A stretch of 64,000 nucleotides of DNA from Diploptera punctata (Eukaryota; Arthropoda; Insecta; Blattodea; Blaberidae): assembly GCA_030220185.1 (NCBI GenBank), contig JASPKZ010010272.1, positions 3,016,501 through 3,080,500 of the forward strand, in the 5' to 3' direction. Each line of letters starts with the position of its first letter. The first letter of the stretch is position 1. Shown here one piece after another: positions 1 to 9,808 of this stretch. The translations under genes and the position numbers were made by a program. The notes under the pieces were generated by a model that saw only the letters and a list, made by a program, of their open reading frames with translations, had not been told where the DNA came from and searched no databases.

Positions 1-120
1 AACTTGTTTAGGCCATTCTAAGATCTTCTTTGGCCACCTTGTATTCTTCATCCTAACTCTGTGTCTGTGTCCATACTGCTTTATATGCAATTTCTGTAAT
101 TCATCAAAGATGTTTCTCTC
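1..120 (-). mobile_element. LINE 3' coding stub (unassigned family)
   Basis: Read on the minus strand, the first 60 bases give RMKNTRWPKKILEWPKQ. This resembles the basic C-terminal tail of insect LINE reverse transcriptases (RM..RWPKK.LEW). The copy is cut by the window edge and carries no reverse-transcriptase motif, so the assignment rests on a short stretch. Confidence 0.4.
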
Positions 121-214
121 TCCTCCCATAAGCTTCTCTTATTTGTATGTTTGTATTTTACCTATCTTGTTTTTCTATAAATTCTTCTTAAGTGAAAAAA
201 TTTAATAAATAAGG

Positions 215-335
215 ATGAGGAATTTGGGTAGCTACAATAATTAGTGGCTCCATGTTGAGAAAACCAGCTATAATGGCTGGTGGATCTGACATGCTGATCA
301 CATGTCACTCCTACACTGACAGGATGATTTGTGAT
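215..335 (+). mobile_element. SINE-C fragment, middle part only
   Basis: The stretch from tttgggtagctacaataa through the double 'cagctataatggctgg' region matches the centre of the full SINE-C copy at 60885-61225. The tRNA-like head and the 3' tail are missing. Confidence 0.7.
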
Positions 336-922
336 TAACACATTTACATGTATTACTTCCTTACAGTTTAAATGGGAACTTTGGTGCTGGATTTTAGTGC
401 CTTGCAGTTAAAAATGGCAGATAATTTTTTTTTGGACATGGCCTTTATACACCCTTAGACAACAAAAAATGAGTCATCTCTTGAACGCATATTTCTTCTA
501 AGTCCTACTCGACACAGCGCTGGGTTCACACTAGTAAACTAGTCATAATTGTGCAGGCCCTGAGCTACTGCGTTATGTGGCATGAACTGAGTGAAGATAC
601 CCCTATGTGCCCTGTTAGGTCAGCGGTAAAGCATGCAGTCACTGTTTCTGTTAATGAAGGTCCTCAATTAATTAGTTTTTTTTGTGATATTTGTATTAAA
701 ATGTTTCATGAATTAAAAACATTTTATTTTGACAATTGAACTAAATCAATGTTAATGTCGTTATTGTAACAATTATTTTACCACATTCAGGGTTTGTTCT
801 AGGTGACGTCAATGTATTGATTTTAATAGACTGATGTGCACACGTTCTGTGCAAAAGCAACAGGCTCTAACAAGTTTGTTTATAATGAACTCTAATTGTG
901 CTGCAGATGCACGAAAGATGGC

Positions 923-1048
923 TTATGGGCACAAATTCAGGACGTCTGGGATGCTCTAGCCGAAAGTCCACGTGACTGTAGAAATTTGATTGCATCAATG
1001 CCCCGCAGACTGAGGGCGGTAATAGATGCTGAGGGTTCATTTTGTTAA
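923..1048 (+). pseudogene. Tc1-like transposase, C-terminal remnant
   Basis: The frame reads LWAQIQDVWDAL, then ESPRDCRNLIASMPRRLRAV, and ends in a stop at 1046-1048. The pattern 'NLI.SMP.RL.AVI.A.G' is the conserved C-terminal tail of Tc1-type transposases. It lies within the TA-flanked inverted-repeat element, so it fits as that element's own coding relic. The DDE catalytic core upstream is not recognisable. Confidence 0.75.
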
Positions 1049-1202
1049 AGTGTTCATTTTAGAAGATATTATTTTCTTTCTTCATTTAATTATTAGAAGG
1101 TTTTCATGTATGTGTTTTGTGTGTGCATTAAAGCCATAAAACTCAAATATAAAATTAAATATGAAACTATATTACAGGCGAAATGCTATCCTAACATTCA
1201 GT

Positions 1203-1290
1203 AAAAAAAAAAAAGTAGACTGGGAATTGAACCCGTGAGGTTACAAATGCAGATGTAGTGTGTTAAACCTCTCGACCAAGGAAACGCACA
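1203..1290 (-). tRNA. tRNA-like sequence (pseudo or SINE head)
   Basis: The minus strand has a B-box-like ggttcaattccc at the 3' side and gtcgagaggttt at the 5' side, next to a run of 12 A on the plus strand. The acceptor arms do not pair convincingly. It is more likely a decayed SINE head than a working tRNA gene. Confidence 0.35.
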
Positions 1291-1823
1291 AAGGCAAGCT
1301 CTCTCTTTTATGTTACTTGAGTGTACACTGCGTTAACTAGCAAACAACACAGTACAATTACTGAAAACGTGTTAATGTGAATAAGGCTTCTGTGAATGCT
1401 CACGAAGTTCCCCGTTCGGTTGATAGAATCAAGAGATGACTCTTTTTTTTTGTCTAAGGGTGTACATAATATGCTTCTCTATAAGAAATTTAACTTTTGA
1501 ACCATGAAGATTTTCTATAAACACTACTTTGCAGTTAAAAACAGCAGAACTAACTGTTTTGAATTTTTTTTTATTGACAACACTAAAGCTCGTCAATAGC
1601 TACAAAAAGAAATTGGCTGACAAAAGTGATACTTAACCGTTTTGTATTAGCCTATTTATATATAGATACTGTATATGCTTGTGTTCTTATGCAACAAATA
1701 TATTTTTATAGTAACTTTATAACCAATAATAGTAGTTATGCAATGAAAGCATACTCGCTAGATTTTATTTTAGATATGTGTAACACTAAAATTTATTGTT
1801 TCATAAGTACTGTTCATTTTCAG

Positions 1824-1904
1824 ATTGAGAAGAAATAGAAACGGCGATGTTCGAAAAAATGATTTCACAGATGATAAACAAAACTTTGGTACTTCACCAT
1901 TAGA
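1824..1904 (+). CDS. Gene A, internal exon (acidic protein of unknown function)
   Basis: An 81-bp exon with acceptor ttttcag ending at 1823 and donor gtaagt at 1905. It begins with the last base of a split codon and ends with two bases of the next, so it joins the 3367 exon in frame. It encodes about 26 polar residues, including RRNRNGDVRKNDFTDDKQN. I recognise no domain. Phase agreement with two downstream exons and good splice sites are the evidence that it is real. Upstream exons lie outside the window. Confidence 0.7.
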
Positions 1905-2039
1905 GTAAGTAATCCATAATTTTTATATATGCTTACACATATTGTGATTGCTAATGATTAATAATTACAATCTGTCTGTTGGGAGGATGATAGTAATTAT
2001 ACATTAATATTTTATTATATATATATATATTATATTGTA

Positions 2040-2165
2040 GATTTTCACGGACATATGATTAAGAAAGGTTTCTTGGGTTTTACTTGTCTTGGATTCAAGG
2101 TTGGCCTCTGACCACTGATTCCGACATTATCCCAAATGCCATTATCAAGGAATGATAATTGGAGT
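2040..2165 (-). mobile_element. Penelope-like element terminal repeat, degenerate
   Basis: The segment from agattttcacggac through ggcctctgaccactgattcc to tcaaggaatgataa matches repeats at 28560-28790 and 56690-56850. On the minus strand it lies downstream of a Penelope-like coding tail (2262-2521), where the 3' terminal repeat of such an element should be. The ribozyme-like gaaac box seen in the 56.7-kb copy is deleted here. Confidence 0.5.
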
Positions 2166-2261
2166 TACTGGTATAGGTCTTATGTACCATAAGCAATACA
2201 TATCTGACATGCTATTGGACAGTGGTCAGTAATCCATGTGCTGTTAGTTGTTAAATATTGG

Positions 2262-2521
2262 TTAATCACACTGCATTTTCAAAGTGGTCATTTGGGAAGC
2301 TGTACACCAATCCAAGAGTTGACCAACCGTGGTATTCTTGATATCTTCTACATTGTTTTGGGGATGATATGGTAAGCGAGAGCAGTTTTCCCGGGTGTTT
2401 ATAGAGTGTGGTCTTTTTTCAACTTCTATTGCTTCCCTGTACATTCTTGACTTTTCATGGTCTATTTTAGCCAAAGTTCTGGGTCCTGTGAGGTTGTCCT
2501 TATTAGAACTCTGATTAAATT
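2262..2521 (-). pseudogene. Penelope-like element, C-terminal coding tail
   Basis: The minus-strand frame reads DNLTGPRTLAKIDHEKS, then YREAIEVEKRPHSINTRE. The pattern 'R..REAIEI.KRP..IN.R...RLP' matches the region downstream of the GIY-YIG endonuclease in Penelope-like proteins as I know the family. The GIY-YIG motif itself is not visible. An adjoining terminal repeat (2040-2165) supports the call. The tail after about residue 50 diverges, so it is a relic. Confidence 0.5.
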
Positions 2522-2621
2522 TTTATTTAATCTATTCACGTAGACTTTCACGGCCGGAGTTGCTATGATGATCTTGAAGAAGATTTTCGGACTGTAGGCC
2601 GTGGTCGTGAGGCTTGTAGTT

Positions 2622-2663
2622 CCCTGATGTTTCGCCAGAGACTGCGTCTGGCATCCTCAAGGG
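2622..2663 (-). ncRNA. Hammerhead-ribozyme-like motif in a Penelope-type repeat
   Basis: On the minus strand the 42 nt run: CCCT, TGAGGA, a perfect 6-bp helix (GCCAGA with TCTGGC) around a CGCAG loop, GAAA, CATC, AGGG. The order stem I, core TGANGA, stem II, GAAA, NUH site, stem I closing strand is that of a type I hammerhead with almost no stem III, the form described for Penelope-like elements. The usual C before TGA is lost or replaced by T, so this copy is probably impaired. Confidence 0.45.
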
Positions 2664-2683
2664 TTTATTTAATCATTTCTTAT

Positions 2684-2814
2684 CCCAATCAATGGTATAT
2701 ATTGCATCAAATCTTTTATAATTATTAAATATATTTAAGGGTGAAGCCCATTCTTGTGAATGCTGAGAAAAGAGTCTGCTTCGACGCAACATATACCATT
2801 GATTGGGATAAGAA
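2684..2814. repeat. Inverted repeat, 22-bp arms
   Basis: The plus-strand stretch cttatcccaatcaatggt (from 2684) recurs inverted as accattgattgggataag (ending 2814), with about 85 bp between the arms. It directly follows the hammerhead-like repeat and may be part of the same element. Confidence 0.6.
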
Positions 2815-2839
2815 AAATCACAGAATGATGATCATCATC

Positions 2840-3129
2840 ATAGTACATTCACGAATTTAGGCCATTTGTTGACCTGTTTCGGCCTCAAGAGAAACACCAT
2901 CCAAAAGTCTTTTGAGTGGACGTCCTGGTCTTCTTCTTCCTGCAGGTTGATATCTTAACATTTGTTTGGGTATCCTGTGATCTTCCATTCGATGAACATG
3001 TTGCATCCATCTTGACTTATAATCAGAAATTTTGTTTTCTAAAGGTTCCATGTGTAATTCTTCTAAGATGTCTTCATTTTTTTTGTGATCTAGTAGTGTG
3101 TATCCTCCAGTCCTCCGAAGGTATCTCAT
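2840..3129 (-). mobile_element. LINE-A 3' end (reverse-transcriptase C-terminal tail)
   Basis: The minus-strand frame runs MRYLRRTGGYTLLD, MQHVHRMEDHRIPKQMLRYQ and GRRRPGRPLKRLLDG, ending LEAETGQQMA stop. It is nearly identical to the end of the longer LINE-A copy at 21538-22594. Both copies run into a TGA-type simple repeat after the stop, which looks like this LINE's 3' tail. This copy is heavily 5' truncated and sits in gene A intron. Confidence 0.8.
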
Positions 3130-3366
3130 AATGATTAAATAAAACCAGTCCTTCTCCTATTTGACACAAATTTGTTTTTTTGAATGATACCCTATTAAAA
3201 GATAAAGAAATTCCAGACATTTAAATGAGTTTACACAGTATATAACATACGAATATGAACATTAATTCTTATTATATTTTACTTAATTGTTTATGATACT
3301 TGATTTTGAAAATCAAAGAATATGAAGAAAAAAATAAATATTTGGTTACTTATGTACTTTTCACAG

Positions 3367-3438
3367 TGAAGAAGATGGATTTTCAACTCCAATTGAAGGA
3401 ATGAACCTTAATTTAGCAGAGAGTATGATCAGAACAAG
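3367..3438 (+). CDS. Gene A, internal exon
   Basis: A 72-bp exon between acceptor ttttcacag (ending 3366) and donor gtaagg (3439). Its phase matches the exons on both sides. It encodes EEDGFSTPIEGMNLNLAES plus MIRT, an acidic peptide with no recognised domain. The open frame is too short to be significant alone. The case rests on matching phases, splice signals and composition similar to the next exon. Confidence 0.7.
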
Positions 3439-4086
3439 GTAAGGAAACTCAAATCATTATCTAGTTACATGAAGTTTTTCTCTACTAAGGACTGTTTCAA
3501 TTCAGTCATGAATATGGCTGCAAATTCATGCTTTTGTTCTGTTTCTTCATATTAGAAATTCTTATTTACACAGGATATTTTTCTTAAAAAGTAGATAAAA
3601 TAGTAGGCTAAGCAACTGAAATAAAAAGAATATCCTATAAACATGAATTCAAAAATTATTTTTTGATGTAGAAATGGGGGTGAGGGCTTTTCTATAATTT
3701 ATGATACGTATATGAGTTGTGCCTATTTTGAAATATACAGACACAACACCACCGATATCTGTTAATATTATTCGTTTTTAAACATCTTAATGATGACAAA
3801 TTATATTTTTCTTTTCAAATATAAACCATGGATATCTACCCAAATGGACCACACAATTAAATAAACTTACGTAGTCAAATAGAATCCTGGCTATGTTAAT
3901 AATGAAGCTAATTCCAGACATAAATGTAGTAAACTGGCAATCAGATAAGGCAGAGAAATGCTTTCAGCTCATAGCAATTTATGTAATGTAATATTGGGAA
4001 CTAGATTGTAGACTAAGCTAACATTGACAAAAGGTTCTAGAGTGTACATTAAATAGCATATTTAACTAAAAATCTGAATTTATTAT
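3439..4086 (+). other. Gene A intron, no recognised element
   Basis: AT-rich intronic sequence. No open frame, tRNA-like box or match to the local repeat families was seen. Confidence 0.5.
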
Positions 4087-4431
4087 AATTCCATCCATCC
4101 ATAGTAATTCTGCCCGAAGGCAGGTCCTTCACTGCAATCACAGCATTTTCATGCTATGCTTGCAGCTTTACTAGGGAATTGTAGGTGTGGTAGCTTCCTG
4201 TTGCTTTCCACACCGATGAAGGATGATGCTATGATGACGATAATGATAAGGATGATGGCCATATGATTTCGGGGACCGTTTGGGCCTTAAAGTTTTCCTG
4301 ACATTTGTCTTACAGGTGAGGAAAAACCCCGATAAAAACCTCACCCAGAAAAACTGCCCTGACCGGGGATCGAACCTGGGCCCGCTGCGTGACAAGGCAG
4401 CACGCTACCTCGAGACCACAGCGGTGGACAC
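4087..4431 (-). mobile_element. SINE-A, near full length
   Basis: On the minus strand it starts ccaccgctgtggtctcgagg, carries the RNA polymerase III B-box ggttcgatcccc, the central 'ctgggtgaggtttttatcgg' block and 'cctcacctgtaagacaaatg', and ends in 'gggcagaattactatgg'. This matches the copy bounded by a target duplication at 54176-54467. Confidence 0.85.
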
Positions 4432-4983
4432 TTATTATAATTAAAGTGAACAAATTTAGAATGAACTTAATTTACAATGAGTTTGTGTGATGACAAATGT
4501 TAATAAATAAACAAACATAACATTTAGACCATCCCTGAGTTAATACAATAAAACAATGTAGAATAAACAAGAATACACTCATACATACACATCTAGATCT
4601 TTATACATTTGAACAAAACATCTTCTTAGTCACTGCAAATTGTTGGTGAAAAGAGCCGACTAGGCCCTTTCACCCAAACCAAAACGAAGCTGAACGTAAA
4701 TAGTATCGGACTGTTGCTCATGCAAGTAAGGCTCACACTTATTTAAAGTAGATAGTTGCCCGATGATGCAGCCGGTGATGTAAGGATGAGGTAAGGAAGG
4801 AGGGTAATAAGTGTGAGATTGAAAAATAGGATGGAGCTTCTCGGAGGACTCAGAGAACACATTTTTAGGATTCACAGTTCAATAGCTTGGAGTTCAATAG
4901 TCTCCTAATTCATAAATAAAAATGATGAAAACTAGGCAAGAGAGTGTAGTACAATATTTTTATAATAGTAGTAATAATAGTGA
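4432..4983 (+). other. Gene A intron, no recognised element
   Basis: AT-rich, apart from a slightly GC-richer patch near 4650-4870 holding a short minus-strand open frame that I do not believe. No repeat family match was seen. Confidence 0.4.
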
Positions 4984-5290
4984 TGGGGCATGCTGCAGCA
5001 TAGCTGGTTAAGACAATATGCTACAAGCCGAGTCCTGACGAGATCAAAATTTTTAAACTAGACTCAACATTCTGGCACACCACATCCCTGGGATCAAATC
5101 AGCCTCTAATGGATATGATGTTCTGAGGGTGAAGGCGACCATCATTACAGTTTTGACAACTCGGATTACACTTCATGTTGATTAACTGGAAAGGTAGGCA
5201 CCTTAACCTCCTACTACCCCAAAGGTCTCGTAAGGCCTGAAGTGGGATTCACTTTACCTCTTACAAGGGACACGTTTGACCTCAAACGAT
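4984..5290 (+). mobile_element. SINE-D copy
   Basis: It starts ggggcatgctgcagcatagc then ggttaagacaatatgctaca, which corresponds to the head of the SINE-D copy bounded by a target duplication at 26473-26768 (read there on the minus strand). The downstream part 'ggcaccttaacctcctacta' also matches. It is degraded in the middle. Confidence 0.7.
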
Positions 5291-5635
5291 CGGATCTACA
5301 CGAAAACATCCTTAGAATAATAAGCAATCATTAAAACAACAGTGGCCTGTGTCATTTCCATGCAAAACTCCGCACTTGTCTGCTAGTAACATTAGACAGT
5401 GGCATATTGTAGCTGTACTAACTAGTGTTCCAGTTGCATGAATGGTATAGCTGCAGTACGTATTTGTCTCTTGGAGCATTCACAAGTGAGTTACTGTGTA
5501 AACTGTGTACAGTGCAATGATATCACGAAGATAATTAATCCCACGAATGTGGTCTAAAATTAGGTACAAAGTTGTGATGTGCTGAATATGGAAATTACAC
5601 CGGGGCCGAGGATATGAAGTTCGCAGATATATAAC
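5291..5635 (+). other. Gene A intron, no recognised element
   Basis: Less AT-rich than the surrounding intron, but no coding, tRNA-like or shared repeat signal was found. Confidence 0.35.
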
Positions 5636-5966
5636 ATCCATCCATAGTAATTCTGCCCAAGGTCAGGTCTTTCACTGCAGTCATAGCATTTTCATGTTAT
5701 GCTTTGCAGCTTTACTAGGGAATTATAGGTGTGGTAGCTTCCCATTGCTTTCCACACCAGTGAAGGATGATGATGATGATAATGATAAGGATGATGATCA
5801 TGGCCAGATGATTATCGGGGCCGTTGGGCCTAAGCTTCCTGACATGTCTTACAGGTGAGGGAAAACCCCGAAAAAAACTCACCCAGGAGCTTGTCCCAAC
5901 CGGGAATTGAACCTGGGCCCACTGCATGACAAGGCAGCATGCTACCTCGAGACTACAGCGGTGGAC
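5636..5966 (-). mobile_element. SINE-A, near full length
   Basis: Same layout as other SINE-A copies, minus strand: tccaccgctgtagtctcgag head, B-box ggttcaattcccgg, central gagttttttcgggg block, a run of atgatgatg, and the ending 'gcagaattactatggatgga'. Confidence 0.85.
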
Positions 5967-6511
5967 TTATATAACACAGTAATTCAGAAATATAATGGAG
6001 ATGACACAGAAATAACATGACATTATGCTGGATTTCATTTTGAAGGACAGGAGGAACCCAAACCTGAAGGTGGCGTTCATCTCCAAAACAACACAAACAG
6101 TCAAGTCAAAGTGAGTATGAACTCTCTCCACTTAGACGATATTGATAACAGCAGACTAGAGAACATTTTATGAAGACTATTACACCATGCAGCATCTCTC
6201 GCATCCTTAGACATCAGTGACTCCATGTAACATTTAGCAAGTCGATGGCTTAGGAAGCAAGAACATGCTTTTTACTAGTGGAACACATACCATTGTTAAA
6301 AGGTGGACAAAAACATTGGAAAAGGATGAGATTATATTGAAAAAATACAAAAATGTCAATGTTGTGGATTTCATGGTATATAAAGTGCATTTAAATATCT
6401 TCACAATTAAAAGAGAAAAAAATAGGAGGCATTACTTTTTTACTGATCCTTGTAATATATAACTTTCTGTAGAGTAATTTGCTGGGTTCATTATATATAT
6501 ATATATATTTT

Positions 6512-6912
6512 TTTTTTGTAAGCCCATGATTTCCCTTAACAGAGAATTAGGCTCTCTTCCCCTACAGGGAAGAATTTGAACCATACTAATTTAGTTACAC
6601 TTGTTTTCGTACAGATGTCATTATGAGTGGTCCGTGGTCAGCGTTCCACCTCATACTGACATCTAGGAAACCAAGGTAGTACTAGGACGGGAAAATTCAG
6701 TAAATTTTGCTTAGATGCCTTTTCATTCAGGCTTAAGGATTTTTTTATGAGCCTGAAAATCTTCAGACTCGGGACCCATGGCTTAAAGTCCCTCCTGGAG
6801 GACTTGCTCCTTGGATTTTTCCATCCTAAAAAAACCATCGACCCCGGCCGGGTTTGAACCCATGACCCTCGGGACCAGAGGCAAGGAGCATAACCACTAG
6901 TCCACCATGACT
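6512..6912 (-). mobile_element. SINE-B, near full length
   Basis: On the minus strand the head reads ggactagtggttatgctcct, then 'gggttcaaacccggccgggg' as B-box, 'ggattttttaggatgg', the internal hairpin-like 'cgagtctgaagattttcagg', and ends 'agggaaatcatgggctt'. The copy at 15925-16310 is the same subfamily. Confidence 0.8.
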
Positions 6913-6989
6913 GATGGGTTAACTATATAAATGTGCAAATATAATAACCAGCAGTAAAAAACTAAGAAAAATGAGGTTTAACATTTTCA

Positions 6990-7680
6990 TAAGTAATGCC
7001 AAGAGTGATTTCGAAATTTATCTACAGGATTTGGAAATCAAGAGTGGCATTTGTTAGGACTATTTAACGAATAAAAATTAAGCTGTTTACTCAAAAGTCA
7101 TTATTTAAATATAGTTACCGGTATTTTAAAATATTTATATATTTAATGTAAATGGCGATGTTTGAAACAAATCAGAAATGTGAGGTTATGTACATTCACT
7201 GCAACTTGATGATATTATTTATTGCCAAGTAGGATCGCAATATTACAAGAATGCACCCTAGCGGAGAAATAATGAAACACATAAAACTGTATATCATAAT
7301 CAACATTACAGGTTATTAATTTATTTTTTTAGTAACAACTCACTAAAATCAAGGAATCTGTTAATTATTTACTATATTCAATGTATTTGTTGGAGAAAAA
7401 TAATGCTCTGAGCTGTTCAGAATATTAAAAAGGAGGCACTTTTTTTTATCACAAAAGCAGGAGCTGATAAAGAGAAATTAATAAAGAGTGAGGGGAAACA
7501 CGATTGTCATTGGTTATAAAACAAAATTGATTGATTATGAGGAGAGGTATGAAACATTTTAACTTTATCTTAAATTAAACCTCATAATGATTTATTCCTA
7601 TAAAGTTCAATACAAAATTCATTGAAACGTGAGTGGTCATTGACTACCATTTGGGGCATAAGTTAAATAGCCATTATAAT
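6990..7680 (-). repeat. Rep-A copy 1 (non-coding ~700-bp repeat)
   Basis: It begins cataagtaatgccaagagtg and ends gttaaatagccattataatg on the plus strand, that is, Rep-A inverted relative to copies at 22.8, 36.9 and 45.2 kb. It shares the blocks 'atggcgatgtttgaaa', 'tattgccaagtaggatcgca' and 'agaatgcaccctagcgg'. There is no open frame. It ends about 70 bp before the acceptor of the gene A terminal exon. Confidence 0.8.
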
Positions 7681-7752
7681 GAGTTAATGACCATTCATTC
7701 ATTCACCGTCATTCTCTTCATTATTTCTCAAATAACTGTTATCTGTTTACAG

Positions 7753-8008
7753 CCATCTATATGATTCAGTACAAGAATTAGAGCAGAAAAAAGAAGAGCT
7801 TAAATCTGATCCCACTCCTGAGCACAGTGCATGGTCCGTGCTGGGATCATATGAGAATATCACAGCTGAAGAATTTAAACAAGAAACTAGCACAGAAGAA
7901 GACGACAAAACTAATAATAATGATGATGAGTATGACACAAATGGAAGAAAAAAATCAATTGTAACTTTCAACGACAATGTAGAAAGAATTGAAATTGAAC
8001 GTCTCTGA
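7753..8008 (+). CDS. Gene A, terminal exon with stop codon
   Basis: Acceptor tgtttacag ends at 7752. The first base completes a Ser codon left open by the 3367 exon. The exon then encodes 84 residues to a TGA at 8006-8008. The peptide starts HLYDSVQELEQKKEELKSD (possible short coiled coil), continues through HSAWSVLGSYENITAEE, becomes very acidic (EEDD, NNNDDEYD) and ends KKSIVTFNDNVERIEIERL. It is likely disordered. I do not recognise the family. Clean phase, a long open stretch and poly(A) signals 75 bp downstream make the exon credible. Confidence 0.8.
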
Positions 8009-8083
8009 AGTACTAACAGTTACAGTAATAAATTATCAGAAAAAGTGTATCAACTTAAAATATTTAAACATAATTTATTATAA

Positions 8084-8089
8084 AATAAA
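8084..8089 (+). terminator. Poly(A) signal AATAAA, gene A
   Basis: Canonical hexamer 76 bp after the gene A stop codon, in a very AT-rich stretch. Another AATAAA occurs near 8165. Either could define the 3' end. Confidence 0.5.
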
Positions 8090-8582
8090 CCTATATTGAT
8101 ACATTACTAAACTATAATAACTATTTTATTGTAGGATGATGATATTCATACAGCTTAAGGAACGAATAAAATTTAATAAGAATATATTGAAACTCTTTTC
8201 ACCAAGAAGAATCTTCAGAAAATCTGAATACAGCAAAAAGAAAAGATTTACATTCTTGTTAAAAAAGATTTTTAACTATGAAATGATTTTAATTGAAAAT
8301 ATCAGAATTGTAAAAATTTGAGTAAAATAAGATGGTAAAATGACTATTCCTCTTTTATGCATTAGACCTATAAGAAATTTTTTCCAGAATGCAAGGAACA
8401 AAGTGTTCCAACATTGATGTATCTTGCATATTTTTTATTTTGTCCCAAATATATATATTATTTTTAAGCCATTGATTAAAATTTTCAGTAGTCATTATAC
8501 AGTAGCTTGATAAGTAACCTTAACATTGATCTATGGTAACTAATTTATAGTATACATTAAAAATATATTGAACTCATGCATT

Positions 8583-8604
8583 TATATATATATATATATA
8601 TATA
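8583..8604. repeat. (TA)n tract
   Basis: A 22-bp alternating TA run abutting the 3' terminus of the Helitron at 8605. A second TA run follows the other terminus at 9134-9154. Confidence 0.9.
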
Positions 8605-9132
8605 CTAGAAGTCCCGGCCACAACCTACTGTGGCTAAAGTATACGTTAAAAATATAAATCAAGTTGCTGTCTTTCAGCCACATTACTTAAAACTAATACT
8701 TACACCCGAAATTAATAATATTGAAAATAAAATAAACACTGAACACACTTAAATTATGAAATAATCAATATTTGTAATTCAATTGAAATTTGCAGTTGCA
8801 ACAAAAAGCACAGCCATCTGGATCTCTCTTTGTTAAATAATAAACCAATTACCTTACACCGCCATCTGTTAGAATCGTATGGAACTCACAGATAATTATA
8901 CCACCATCTGTTGGAATCGTATGGAACTCACAGATAATTATAACTCTTTGTTAAATAATAAACAAATAATTTGCAATACAAAATAATGCGACTATAAATT
9001 TAGTTATAAACTACCCTAAGTCTCAAGTTGGATCAAAGTGCACACAGTGCGCAAAATTTTATTAAAATCGGTTTAGTAGTTTAGGATTCCATCGAGGACA
9101 AACGACATGACACAAAATTTTTATATACTAAG

Positions 9133-9133
<1 letters not shown>
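8605..9133 (-). mobile_element. Helitron-B, non-autonomous
   Basis: On the minus strand it starts TCTTAGTATATAAAAATTTT, goes on through 'ctactaaaccgattttaat', and ends in CTAG. It is preceded by A and followed by T, the A^T target of Helitrons. The 529-bp element is non-coding. A 43-bp unit containing 'catctgttagaatcgtatgg' is tandemly duplicated at 8858-8942. Confidence 0.75.
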
Positions 9134-9162
<29 letters not shown>

Positions 9163-9163
<1 letters not shown>

Positions 9164-9808
9164 GTGTGATTATAAAGTCCCAGTACATGTTGTGGATAAC
9201 GTGGCGCAAATAAAACAAAAATTATAAGGTAGTTTCTACTATCAAGTTAGTGTTCTACATAACCTCCATCAATCTCAAAACATGTTTTCCAACAACGCGC
9301 CGTCGCCCGGAAAACATGCACCAACATATCCTCTGTAATCATTTCACTCGCTTGGCATATGCGTTCTTTCAGCATTTGCATATTAGGAACCTTGGATCTG
9401 TACATCTGTTGCTTGTTGCAAGCAAAAAAGTCCAGAGGTGCGAGGTCTGGGGAACGAGGTGCCCTTCCAATCCACCTTTTAGGAAACCTGTCATTGAGAT
9501 ACCCGCGTATAGCCAGAGAAAAGTGTGGTGGTGCTCCATCTTGTCGCAACACCACTGTATCAATGATATCATCTTGCTGTAACTGTGGCTGTAAGAAAAG
9601 TTGCAACATATCAAGATACACGTCTCCCGTGATGGTTTCCTTTGGAATCTGTATCTAACTTCCTCATATGACTGGCCTCTTAAATGCGCAGAAACAATCT
9701 CTATCCGCTCTTGAATGGTGAAAATATTTGTATCTTTCGAATGGCTGTAACAGAAATATGATATGTAAGCGATTTCTTTAAAATGTACTGGGACTTTATA
9801 ATCACACT
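9163..9808 (-). mobile_element. Mariner-like element, internally deleted
   Basis: The left end agtgtgattataaagtccca and its inverted copy at the right end (tgggactttataatcacact) form TIRs of about 26 bp. At 646 bp it is about half the usual mariner length. It carries the C-terminal half of a DDE transposase on the minus strand (9247-9621) and lacks the N-terminal helix-turn-helix region. Confidence 0.8.
9247..9621 (-). pseudogene. IS630/Tc1/mariner-superfamily transposase, C-terminal fragment
   Basis: The frame contains RQDGAPPHFSLAIRGYLND, RWIGRAPRSPDLAPLDFF and the terminal KTCFEIDGGYVEH. 'QDGAPPH' holds the second catalytic Asp and 'SPDLAPLDFF' the third, as in mariner-type DDD/DDE transposases. 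About 124 residues remain of a protein normally near 350. The N-terminus is missing because of the internal deletion. Confidence 0.8.

Larger units (their letters stand above)
450..1462 (+). mobile_element. Tc1/mariner-type DNA transposon relic with TIRs and TA duplication
   Basis: The two ends are inverted copies. The left end starts cacccttagac and runs to tcatctcttga. The right end reads tcaagagatgac to gtctaagggtg. Both are flanked by TA (448-449 and 1463-1464), the target duplication expected for Tc1/mariner elements. At 1013 bp it is shorter than an autonomous element, and only the transposase C-terminus (923-1048) is readable. Its right half also carries a tRNA-like patch (1203-1290). 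Confidence 0.75.

Noticed and set aside
7940..7980. Possible PP1-docking RVxF-type motif in gene A (KKSIVTF)
   Set aside because: Spacing between the basic residue and V-x-F does not fit the usual consensus; not strong enough to call.
8136..8321. 61-codon frame after gene A
   Set aside because: Lys/Ile-rich AT-driven frame downstream of the stop and first poly(A) signal; probably untranslated region.
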